A stretch of DNA of 8,455 nt, from assembly GCA_050742155.1 (NCBI GenBank), contig JBOGFC010000016.1, positions 1 through 8,455 of the forward strand. Direction: 5' to 3'. A program made the position numbers and the translations under genes. Shown one piece after another: positions 1 to 4,938 of the stretch (positions within the stretch are counted from its first letter, which is position 1; every line of letters begins with the position of its first letter). This DNA is from JBOGFC01 sp050742155. GTDB lineage: Bacteria > Actinomycetota > Acidimicrobiia > Spongiisociales > JALYHC01. Under the pieces are notes generated by a model. That model worked only from the letters and a program-made list of their open reading frames with translations, was not told where the DNA came from and did no database searches.

Positions 1-186
1 GCCCAGGAGGCGCTGCCCAAGACTGGATTGGAGGTGGCCGCCCTGGCCGGCTGGGCGGGCGGGTTGACCACCGCCGGGATCGCCAGCCTGAAGGCGGCCC
101 GAGCGCTGGAAGACAAGCAAACGGGCAAGCTTCGGAGGGCGTCCGAGCCGGCCGACCTGCCGGAGGAAGCTCAGCCGGAGGAGTAA
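1..186 (+). CDS. LPXTG-anchored surface protein, C-terminal end (5' truncated)
   Basis: An open frame enters from the left edge and ends at TAA 184-186. The 61 visible codons begin AQEALPKTG. The LPKTG pentapeptide (bases 13-27) is followed by a hydrophobic, Gly/Ala-rich stretch of about 20 residues and then a basic/acidic tail. This is the order of a class A sortase signal: motif, membrane segment, positive charge. In that family sortase cleaves between Thr and Gly and links the protein to the cell wall. What is odd is the tail: about 30 residues follow the hydrophobic segment (KAARALEDKQTGKLRR and then a Glu/Pro-rich end), whereas most sorting signals stop after a few basic residues. The gene ends 16 bp inside the convergent kinase gene. 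The ectodomain lies outside the window, so the protein's role is unknown. A chance LPKTG in an ordinary membrane protein is the alternative. Confidence 0.65.
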   Translation, partial: AQEALPKTGLEVAALAGWAGGLTTAGIASLKAARALEDKQTGKLRRASEPADLPEEAQPEE

Positions 187-1085
187 GACCCGGCCGGGAC
201 CAAGCTCCGCCGCAGGAGGCGGGCCGCTTCCAGCGGATCCTCGTACCTCAACTGCCAGGCCCGGCACCCCCCGGCGACTCGAGCGGCCAGTCGAAACGAA
301 CCCTCCGGATCCTTGTAGTGATTGAAGGAGAAGCGGAGTAGGGCGGCCATCGCTTGGGAGGGCGTCACCTCCACCAATCGGGCCGGCCCCATGGCCCGCT
401 CCGCCGTCACCACGTGGGCCGCCTCGAGGGGCCCGGAGGCCAGGCGGGCCCCCAGGTCCTCGGCCTGCAGCAGCATCTCCGTCCCCCCGGCCCCCTCCCA
501 CCGGGAGGGGGAGAGTCGGCCCCCGGCCCCCTCCCACCGGGAGGGGGAGAGTCGGCCCCCGGCGCCCTCCCACAGAGAGGGGGAGAGCCGGAGTGCCTGG
601 GTGCCCGGACCTGCTAGGGCCAGCGGCTTGGGGTAGGGAACCACTTGCCCGCTCAAGCGGTCCAGGCAGAGAGCCTCGTCGGATACGTAGGAGAAGCCGG
701 TCAGGAGACAGGCGGCGGTCAGGGTGCTCTTCCCGCTTCCGGAGGCGCCCGGAAAGGCGAGGGCGGCCGGCCCCTCGGCGACCACCCCGGCATGGACGGC
801 CAAGCCGGCGAACTCCTCCAGGACCGCGGTGTTCAGATGGGCCATCAGTGGGCCGAGCAGGCCGGGCCAGAAGCCCTCGGCGATGACTCTGCCGTCCTCG
901 AGCACCCGGCTCCCGTCATCCCCGGCGGTGATCGTGACCCGGCGGGGCGTTCCGGCGCCCCATCGGTCGGCGAGCCGGAAGGGTGCCAGGAGCCGATCGA
1001 CCTCTCGGCCCGCCTCGGGCCCGGCCCGGATGCGATAGGCGGTATCGAGGATGCGGTACTCAGCCGTGAAGGTGACGCCTGCCAT
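171..1085 (-). CDS. HPr kinase/phosphorylase-like serine kinase (HprK-related, HPr-rel-A type)
   Basis: The 304-residue product has the core of the HprK-like P-loop kinases: AVHAG at 96-100, a Walker A loop GASGSGKST at 113-121, a Walker B-like YVSDE at 133-137 and the family's YPKPLAL at 151-157. It lacks the N-terminal DRTGG-like domain of true HPr kinases. An HPr substrate is therefore unlikely, and its relatives act with PqqD proteins or on RiPP precursors. Residues 166-201 are three copies of a 12-residue unit ending SPSRWEGAGG (first copy SPSLWEGAGG), encoded by a palindromic DNA repeat and placed in a variable loop after the PKPLAL strand. The ATG at 1085 overlaps the TGA of the PqqD gene (TGATG), and no Shine-Dalgarno is seen, so translation is probably coupled. 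The target residue and substrate are not known. The fold call is secure and the system assignment is inferred from the neighbours. Confidence 0.88.
   Translation of the reverse strand: MAGVTFTAEYRILDTAYRIRAGPEAGREVDRLLAPFRLADRWGAGTPRRVTITAGDDGSRVLEDGRVIAEGFWPGLLGPLMAHLNTAVLEEFAGLAVHAGVVAEGPAALAFPGASGSGKSTLTAACLLTGFSYVSDEALCLDRLSGQVVPYPKPLALAGPGTQALRLSPSLWEGAGGRLSPSRWEGAGGRLSPSRWEGAGGTEMLLQAEDLGARLASGPLEAAHVVTAERAMGPARLVEVTPSQAMAALLRFSFNHYKDPEGSFRLAARVAGGCRAWQLRYEDPLEAARLLRRSLVPAGSYSSG
489..596. repeat. Three tandem 36-bp palindromic repeats inside the kinase gene
   Basis: Copies lie at 489-524, 525-560 and 561-596. The first two are identical over 36 bp and the third has diverged. Each of the first two contains a perfect hairpin with 9-bp arms CCCCCTCCC / GGGAGGGGG and a 3-nt ACC loop (491-511 and 527-547). 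The third (563-583) keeps the shape with two arm mismatches. Because the unit is 36 bp, the kinase frame is kept and 12 residues are added per copy. The hairpin resembles dispersed C-rich palindromes of GC-rich bacterial genomes, and coding-sequence insertion of such units is known for Rickettsia palindromic elements. That link is inference. No other copy was seen in this window. Confidence 0.92.
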
Positions 1086-1363
1086 CAGGTTGCGTCGGAG
1101 GTGAGGAAGCCCCCCTCGATGAGGGCCTGCACGGTGTCCTGCACCTCATCCCGGATCTCGTCCGGGGGACGGGCGTAGGCCCGTGCCAGGCGCTCGACGA
1201 TCTCCTCGAGGGTGAGCGTGCCGTCGCCCAGGGACCAGATGTCGGAGGCCGTGGCATTGAGGATCGCCACCTCCTCCCGCCGCGGGTTGTAGAGGCTCAC
1301 GTCTCCTTCCACCTCGGTCTGGACGATGTGGGGCGGTGGGGGGCCGATGGGGCCGGCGACCAT
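1085..1363 (-). CDS. PqqD-family peptide chaperone (RiPP recognition element fold)
   Basis: With the ATG at 1363 the product has 92 residues, the usual PqqD size. The central part follows the family: a beta-hairpin region (EGDVSLYNPRREEVAILN), the N-A-T-A-S-x-I-W helix start, DGTLTLEEIVERLARAY, a four-acidic helix and a closing ALIEGGFL. PqqD-like domains (RRE fold) bind leader peptides and present them to modifying enzymes. The N-terminus has a short Pro run (PPPP at 8-11). The frame stays open upstream to 1564, but that extension is Ser/Arg-rich and antisense to the nucleotidyltransferase gene, so the internal ATG is preferred. No Shine-Dalgarno precedes it. A CATACT element (1375-1370) would put transcription start on the ATG itself, which suggests a leaderless mRNA. 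Its stop overlaps the kinase start, so the two are one operon. The client peptide is not visible. Confidence 0.88.
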   Translation of the reverse strand: MVAGPIGPPPPHIVQTEVEGDVSLYNPRREEVAILNATASDIWSLGDGTLTLEEIVERLARAYARPPDEIRDEVQDTVQALIEGGFLTSDAT

Positions 1364-1409
1364 GCCCAGAGTATGACAGCCGGGCACGCGATAATCGTTG
1401 CCCGAACCC
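1364..1409. promoter_or_regulatory. Short divergent promoter region between pqqD-like and nucleotidyltransferase genes
   Basis: Only 34 bp separate the two divergent genes if the rightward gene starts at TTG 1398 (46 bp if it starts at GTG 1410). On the plus strand GATAAT at 1390-1395 matches the -10 consensus at five of six bases. Start of transcription would fall near 1402, which favours the GTG at 1410. On the minus strand CATACT at 1375-1370 matches at four of six and sits at leaderless distance from the PqqD ATG. Neither has a convincing -35 hexamer at 16-18 bp, so both assignments are weak. Confidence 0.35.
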
Positions 1410-2474
1410 GTGCAGCACTCCCGACTCGCCTGGCGGCCCGCCGACCACCGTTCCCGGCTGGTGTTGGACGTGGCCGCCGGTCGGAAGGTGGGGGAGGCGG
1501 CCCGGCTCGGCCACGAGGAGCTGCTGCTCCTGTCGCGCCACGGCCTGCTCGGCCTGGCGGCCACCTCCTCGGCAGAGAGCCTCCGCCTGGCCGCCCGGCC
1601 CCTCTACGCTCGGTTGCTGGCCCGCCAAAAGGTCATGGTGGACGTCCTCTCCTCGTTGCTGGGCGAGCTGGCCGCCCGGCAGGTCCCGGTGGCGATCCTC
1701 AAGGGCCCCTACCTGGCAGAAGCGGCCTACCGGAGACCGGAGCAGCGGACCTTCACCGATATCGACCTGCTCGTGCCGCGCCGGGCTCTCGATCGGGCGC
1801 TGGCCGTGCTGGCGGCCCACCCGACCGCCCGACCGCTCCCGCCCCAGGCCCCGAAGGGCGACAAGCGCAATGTGCCCTTCGCCGACCCGTCCGGGGTGAG
1901 GTTCGACGTCGACTTGCACTGGGACCTGTTCAGCTACAGCCAGCTGCTCGGTGAGGCGGAGGGCGCCACCGACTGGGCCTGGCGGGAGGCACGAGGACCG
2001 GAGGAGGGCCCCCTGGGCCCGATCTGGCAGCTCCCCCAACCTGCCCACCTGGGCTTTCTCTGCACGCACGCCCTGCTCGACCACCGATTTCGCCTCATCC
2101 TGTTCCGGGACCTGGCCGAGATCGCCGCGGGAAGGGTCGACTGGCCGGAGCTGGTCGGCTTCGTGGAACGGTGGGGATTGCGGAGCACCACCTACCTGGC
2201 GCTGCTCATCGCCGCCCGAGCGGTGGGGGCCGCCGTCCCGGAATGGGTCCTGGCCGGCCTGCGCCCGCACAGTGTGGTGATGCGAGCCGCCGAGCGATTG
2301 CTGGAGCGCACCGACTTGGTTCGCTTCGAGGGCCACCGGCTCGCCGCGCTCAACCTGGCGATCGTCTTGCAACACGACCGGCCCTGGGGCCGGCTTCGCC
2401 TGGCGGCCCGGGCGCCATTCGCCTTGCCGGGATGGCGCCGGCGCGTGGACAGCGGCCTGGCCAGCCGGGGCTGA
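1398..2474 (+). CDS. Nucleotidyltransferase-fold family protein (NTP_transf_5-like)
   Basis: The 358-residue product carries the marks of the uncharacterised nucleotidyltransferase family seen beside PqqD and HprK-like genes: VAILKGPYLAEAAY at 98-111, then the metal-binding pair in FTDIDLLVP (Asp121, Asp123), and a third acidic site in RFDVDLHW (Asp170, Asp172, with His174 next to it). A helical C-terminal part contains the conserved THALLDHRFRLILFRDLAEI (about 223-242). In phosphorylated lasso peptide clusters a related protein accompanies the kinase. Here the donor nucleotide and acceptor are unknown. The start is uncertain: TTG 1398 opens the frame, GTG 1410 fits the GATAAT element better, and GTG 1461 is also in frame. 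None has a Shine-Dalgarno. The gene ends 18 bp from the convergent Crp/Fnr gene, with no hairpin between them. Confidence 0.85.
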   Translation: MPEPVQHSRLAWRPADHRSRLVLDVAAGRKVGEAARLGHEELLLLSRHGLLGLAATSSAESLRLAARPLYARLLARQKVMVDVLSSLLGELAARQVPVAILKGPYLAEAAYRRPEQRTFTDIDLLVPRRALDRALAVLAAHPTARPLPPQAPKGDKRNVPFADPSGVRFDVDLHWDLFSYSQLLGEAEGATDWAWREARGPEEGPLGPIWQLPQPAHLGFLCTHALLDHRFRLILFRDLAEIAAGRVDWPELVGFVERWGLRSTTYLALLIAARAVGAAVPEWVLAGLRPHSVVMRAAERLLERTDLVRFEGHRLAALNLAIVLQHDRPWGRLRLAARAPFALPGWRRRVDSGLASRG

Positions 2475-2492
2475 GGAGAACCCGCGGTGGCG

Positions 2493-3269
2493 TCAGTGTG
2501 CCCGCCGCACCAGATCCTCGGGGTGAAGGATGAGCGGATGGCCGTCGTTCCAGTCGATCCAGCCTCGACCGGCGAAGGAGGCGATCAGCCGGTTGGCGCT
2601 CGCTCGGGTGACCCCGATCATCTGGGCGAGCTCGTCCTGGGTGACCTTGACGGTGATGCGCACCACCTCACCGTCCCCGGCCGGCTCCCCATGCTCCTCG
2701 GCCAGCTCCAGCAGGCGGCGAGCCAGGCGAGTGGGGGCATCGAAGAAGACCAGGTCCTGGCTGGCCTGGTCGGCCCGCCGCAACCTCCTCGCCATCAGCT
2801 CGAGCAGGCGGCGGGCGAAGGCGGGGCGGTTCTCCAGCATGGTCCAGAAGACATCCGAGCCGAGCCCGTAGACGAGCGAGTCTTCCATGGCCCGGGCGTT
2901 CATGGCCCGCGGGCCCCGGTCGATCACCGCCAGCTCGCCGAAGATGTTCCCTCGGCCCAAGACGGCCACCAGCAACTCTTGGCCATGTGCCGACCCGATG
3001 GACAGCTTGACGCGGCCTTGGTCGATGAGGAAGAGCCGCTCGGCCGGCTCCCCCTCACGGAAGATCACCTCTCCCCGGCGGAGGCGGACTGGATGGAACT
3101 TGTCGGCCAGGATGCGCAGGTCGGAGGGATGCAACACGGAGAAGAGCGGCGCCTGCTCCAGGAGCTCCAGGCGTTCGGCCAGGACGTGCTGCTTGCGCAG
3201 CCGCGTGATCGACGACACGGCGTCGGAGGCCTCCTGCCTGCGTTGCTGACCCACCCCAGAACCTCCCAT
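2493..3269 (-). CDS. Crp/Fnr-family transcriptional regulator
   Basis: The 258-residue product has an N-terminal extension of about 35 residues, a cyclic-nucleotide-binding-like beta-barrel (about 36-155), a dimer helix, and a C-terminal winged helix-turn-helix with QDELAQMIGVTRASANRLIA at 211-230. The phosphate-binding cassette is readable as GELAVIDRGPRAMNARA (111-127). Arg121 aligns with the cAMP-contacting Arg82 of E. coli CRP, but the next residue is Ala where CRP has Ser83, so the effector may differ from cAMP. There are no cysteines, which rules out an Fnr-type iron-sulfur cluster. The ATG at 3269 has a clear Shine-Dalgarno (AAGGGG, about 6 nt upstream), which fixes the start. It is divergent from the small secreted protein gene, which it might regulate. 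No convincing TGTGA-N6-TCACA site was found there. Confidence 0.93.
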   Translation of the reverse strand: MGGSGVGQQRRQEASDAVSSITRLRKQHVLAERLELLEQAPLFSVLHPSDLRILADKFHPVRLRRGEVIFREGEPAERLFLIDQGRVKLSIGSAHGQELLVAVLGRGNIFGELAVIDRGPRAMNARAMEDSLVYGLGSDVFWTMLENRPAFARRLLELMARRLRRADQASQDLVFFDAPTRLARRLLELAEEHGEPAGDGEVVRITVKVTQDELAQMIGVTRASANRLIASFAGRGWIDWNDGHPLILHPEDLVRRAH

Positions 3270-3443
3270 GGCTCGCCCCTTAGATCTCCACGCTAGCAGG
3301 GGCCTGCGCGCGGGGAGTGGCCACGCGCTAAGCTGGCGCGAGGATTAAGGTAGGGGGCTTGCGGCGGTCGTGATGTGCGCGTTGGGGAGCTCCCTGTCTC
3401 GTTCCAGCGGGAAGCCGGGGACGTGTCACGTGAAGGGTGGCGG
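3270..3443. other. Divergent intergenic region, no gene
   Basis: These 174 bp separate the Crp/Fnr gene from the secreted-protein gene and must hold both promoters. A perfect short palindrome ACGTG-T-CACGT lies at 3421-3431, just before the secreted-protein start, and could be an operator. A TAAGGT element at 3346-3351 fits the loose actinobacterial TANNNT -10 pattern but has no matching -35. Small ORFs crossing this stretch have no recognisable content. Confidence 0.4.
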
Positions 3444-3836
3444 ATGAATCGCAGGGGGAAGCAAAGAGTGATGGCAGTGCTCTTGCTGCTCGTCATCGGG
3501 CTGGCGGTGGGGGCCTCGTCCCTGGTCGTCCAGGCTCAGGAGACCACCACCACGCTGCCTGCGGAGACGACCACCACCACCGTCGGCCCCGGCACCACCC
3601 TCGACACGAGCACCACGACGACCACTGAGGTCATCATCCCCTACGGACCGCTGGTGCTGCCGTCGGTTTCGAGCCCCTCGAACAGCAGATGGGGGGCGCT
3701 GGTAGCTCCCCTCGCCAATCTGCCCCTTTGGGCGCAAGCTGGGGCGGTCTCGGCGGCCGTCGCCTCGCTCGTTCTCCTGGGAGGTGGCCTGCTCCGACGG
3801 GTGGCGGAGCGACTGATCGAGGATCAGCCCTATTAG
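3444..3836 (+). CDS. Small secreted Thr-rich protein with C-terminal membrane anchor
   Basis: I do not recognise a named family. The 130-residue product starts at ATG 3444 after GAAGGGTGG, a fair ribosome binding site. The frame is open further upstream, but that extension has no signal sequence features. Residues 1-32 form a signal peptide: MNRRGKQR, a Leu/Val-rich core, and a possible cleavage after VVQA or QAQ. Residues 34-61 are a Thr-rich segment (TTTT, TTTTT, TSTTTTTE) encoded by ACC/ACG runs, a likely extended and possibly O-glycosylated wall-spanning stretch. A Pro/Ser part follows, then a hydrophobic segment (about 99-116) ending in LLRRVAERLIEDQPY, a membrane anchor with a cytoplasmic basic tail. 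There is no LPXTG. It stands alone between the Crp/Fnr gene and the toxin-antitoxin operon. Confidence 0.75.
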   Translation: MNRRGKQRVMAVLLLLVIGLAVGASSLVVQAQETTTTLPAETTTTTVGPGTTLDTSTTTTTEVIIPYGPLVLPSVSSPSNSRWGALVAPLANLPLWAQAGAVSAAVASLVLLGGGLLRRVAERLIEDQPY

Positions 3837-3841
3837 AGGAT

Positions 3842-3862
3842 CTCGCCGCCAAGCACGGCGAG
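3842..3862 (+). terminator. Hairpin after the secreted-protein gene, possible terminator
   Basis: A perfect 7-bp stem CTCGCCG / CGGCGAG with a 7-nt loop begins 6 nt after the TAG stop of the secreted-protein gene. It is followed by GGGAACCC, not a T-run, so it is not a canonical intrinsic terminator. Its position between that gene and the toxin-antitoxin promoter is the main support. Confidence 0.35.
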
Positions 3863-3881
3863 GGGAACCCAGGGGCAGTGC

Positions 3882-3912
3882 TTGCATTATGCTGCTAATA
3901 GCAGCATAATGC
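3882..3912 (+). promoter_or_regulatory. vapBC promoter with perfect palindromic operator
   Basis: A perfect inverted repeat with 12-bp arms GCATTATGCTGC (3884-3895) and GCAGCATAATGC (3901-3912) surrounds a TAATA centre. A TTGCAT -35-like element (3882-3887) and a CATAAT -10 element (3905-3910, five of six consensus) are spaced by exactly 17 bp and overlap the palindrome's two ends. Transcription start is then predicted at about 3917, the A of the antitoxin ATG, giving a leaderless mRNA. Binding of the VapB ribbon-helix-helix protein, alone or with toxin, would block the promoter. This is the usual autoregulation of such operons and is inferred here. Confidence 0.8.
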
Positions 3913-3916
3913 TGGC

Positions 3917-4153
3917 ATGCCTAGTTCGATCACCATCCGAGACGTTCCGGACGACGCTCGTGATGAGCTGGCCGCCCGAGCCGCGCTCACAGGCCGATCC
4001 CTGCAGGAGTATTTGCGCGCCCAGCTAATCGCGTTGGCGCGTAAGCCGGATGCCGAGGCGCTGATGGCCCAAGTGCGTGAGCGCAAGCAGCGCACCGGCA
4101 GCACGCTGTCGGCGGAGGCGATCCTGACCCACCGCGACGCCGACCGTAGGTGA
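3917..4153 (+). CDS. vapB: VapB/FitA-like ribbon-helix-helix antitoxin
   Basis: The 78-residue product begins MPSSITIRDVPDDARDELA, a ribbon strand and first helix of the RHH/Arc fold, followed by TGRSLQEYLRAQLIALA, the second helix. The C-terminal third (about 45-78), with KPDAEALMAQVRERKQRTG, is the flexible part that in this family wraps around the toxin and blocks its active site. The ATG at 3917 has no Shine-Dalgarno but coincides with the predicted transcription start. The stop overlaps the toxin start by 4 bp (GTGA at 4150-4153), the typical coupled order of antitoxin then toxin. It should bind the palindrome at 3884-3912. Confidence 0.9.
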   Translation: MPSSITIRDVPDDARDELAARAALTGRSLQEYLRAQLIALARKPDAEALMAQVRERKQRTGSTLSAEAILTHRDADRR

Positions 4154-4545
4154 CGCTGGTCGTTGACGCCTCGCTGGTGGTCGCCGCTCTCGTCGACTCC
4201 GGCTCGAACGGCATTTGGGCCGATTCGCTGCTGGCCACGGCGCAGCTGGCCGCTCCCCATCTGTTACCCGTCGAAGCCGCCGACTTACTCCGCCGTGCTG
4301 CCTTTAACGGTGAGATCTCGAACGACACCGCTTCGCTGGCCCACGCGGATCTCTTGGCCCTGCGCATCGAGCTCTTTCCCTACGAACCGTTCGCCGAGCG
4401 GGTGTGGCAGCTACGGGAGAACCTCACCGCCTATGACGCTTGGTACGTCGCTCTGGCGGAAGCGCTTGCGGCCAAACTGGCGACGCTGGACCGGGCCCTC
4501 AGTCGGGCGACGGGACCCCAGTGCGGCTTCGAGACGCCCCCCTAG
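4150..4545 (+). CDS. vapC: VapC-type PIN-domain ribonuclease toxin
   Basis: The 131-residue product has all four acidic PIN-domain residues: Asp6 in VVDASLVVAAL, Glu42 in PVEAADLLRR, Asp96 in TAYDAWYVALAE and Asp114 in LATLDRAL. These bind Mg2+ for RNA cleavage, in this family usually of tRNA or rRNA, so the enzyme appears intact and potentially active. Length is normal for VapC. Translation starts at GTG 4150, which overlaps the antitoxin stop, and no separate ribosome binding site is seen. The specific RNA target cannot be told from sequence. Being next to a small broken-looking ORF and gene-poor sequence, the module may have arrived by transfer, but its base composition does not clearly differ from its neighbours. 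Confidence 0.92.
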   Translation: MTLVVDASLVVAALVDSGSNGIWADSLLATAQLAAPHLLPVEAADLLRRAAFNGEISNDTASLAHADLLALRIELFPYEPFAERVWQLRENLTAYDAWYVALAEALAAKLATLDRALSRATGPQCGFETPP

Positions 4546-4582
4546 CTACGGTCCGATCTGTCACACCCTCCCCTTATGGGCC

Positions 4583-4791
4583 ATGGCCGGCATGGCCAGC
4601 TCCCGGGCCACCACCACCTTCATGGTGCGGGATAGGACCGATCTGGATGAGGAGATGTTCGTCGAGCTGATCCGCGATGCCCTGCAACGAGAGGGGGGCC
4701 CTACCGGGCCAGAGAGTACCTCTGCCTGGCCGCTTCGTTCGAAGAGGGCAAGGTGCTCGAGCTGCGGGGCCAGGTGATCGCCGAGCGCTGA
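4583..4791 (+). pseudogene. Small unrecognised ORF, apparently frameshifted
   Basis: No family is recognised. From ATG 4583 (or 4592, 4622) one frame reads ...FMVRDRTDLDEEMFVELI and on to ALQREGG at about 4699. It then continues with a Ser/Arg/Cys-rich run to a stop at 4777. Shifting by one base at the G6 tract 4693-4698 gives PYRAREYLCLAASFEEGKV and ends ...ELRGQVIAER at TGA 4789-4791. The shifted frame has G or C at the third position in 26 of 29 codons, against 18 of 24 in the unshifted one. One missing base in the G-tract therefore looks likely, either a true mutation or a sequencing error. The joined product would be about 70 residues, acidic and helical in its first half. There is no clear ribosome binding site. 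It could also be non-coding. Confidence 0.4.
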
Positions 4792-4938
4792 GGGAGGCCC
4801 TGAGAGGTTCGGAGTTGCCAGTCCCGGAACAGTTGCCGGGGCTTCGCAGGGCTCTCAGGGCCGCTGAGCCACTTCCTGGAGACCAGGAAATCCCCCGCTG
4901 AAGGGCCGTCGCCTAATCCTCGGCCTGCTACGGCCGAA
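4792..4938. other. Gene-free stretch with inverted repeats between convergent genes
   Basis: Three perfect inverted repeats are seen. GGCCCTGAGAG (4796-4806) pairs with CTCTCAGGGCC (4852-4862) across 45 bp. TTCCTGG (4873-4879) pairs with CCAGGAA (4883-4889) around a 3-nt loop. TCGGCC (4920-4925) pairs with GGCCGA (4932-4937), directly after the stop of the minus-strand membrane protein gene. The last two could end transcription from either side, though none is followed by a T-run. Confidence 0.4.

Noticed and set aside
489..596. CRISPR-like direct repeats
   Set aside because: The 36-bp units are directly adjacent with no spacers and lie inside a well-supported kinase frame.
1146..2375. 409-codon open frame on the minus strand
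   Set aside because: It lies antisense to the nucleotidyltransferase gene, has a low-complexity Gly/Arg/Gln/Pro composition with no domain, and overlaps the PqqD gene in another frame. It is a GC-rich shadow.
171..2474. Complete lasso peptide biosynthetic cluster
   Set aside because: Only PqqD-like, kinase-like and nucleotidyltransferase genes are present. No cyclase, leader peptidase, transporter or precursor could be read in any frame nearby.
2487..3296. 269-codon open frame on the plus strand
   Set aside because: It is antisense to the clearly recognisable Crp/Fnr gene and has no recognisable motif.
3813..3827. CTGATC-GAG-GATCAG hairpin as a terminator
   Set aside because: It lies within the last codons of the secreted-protein gene, has a short stem and is not followed by a T-run. 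The hairpin at 3842-3862 is a better candidate.
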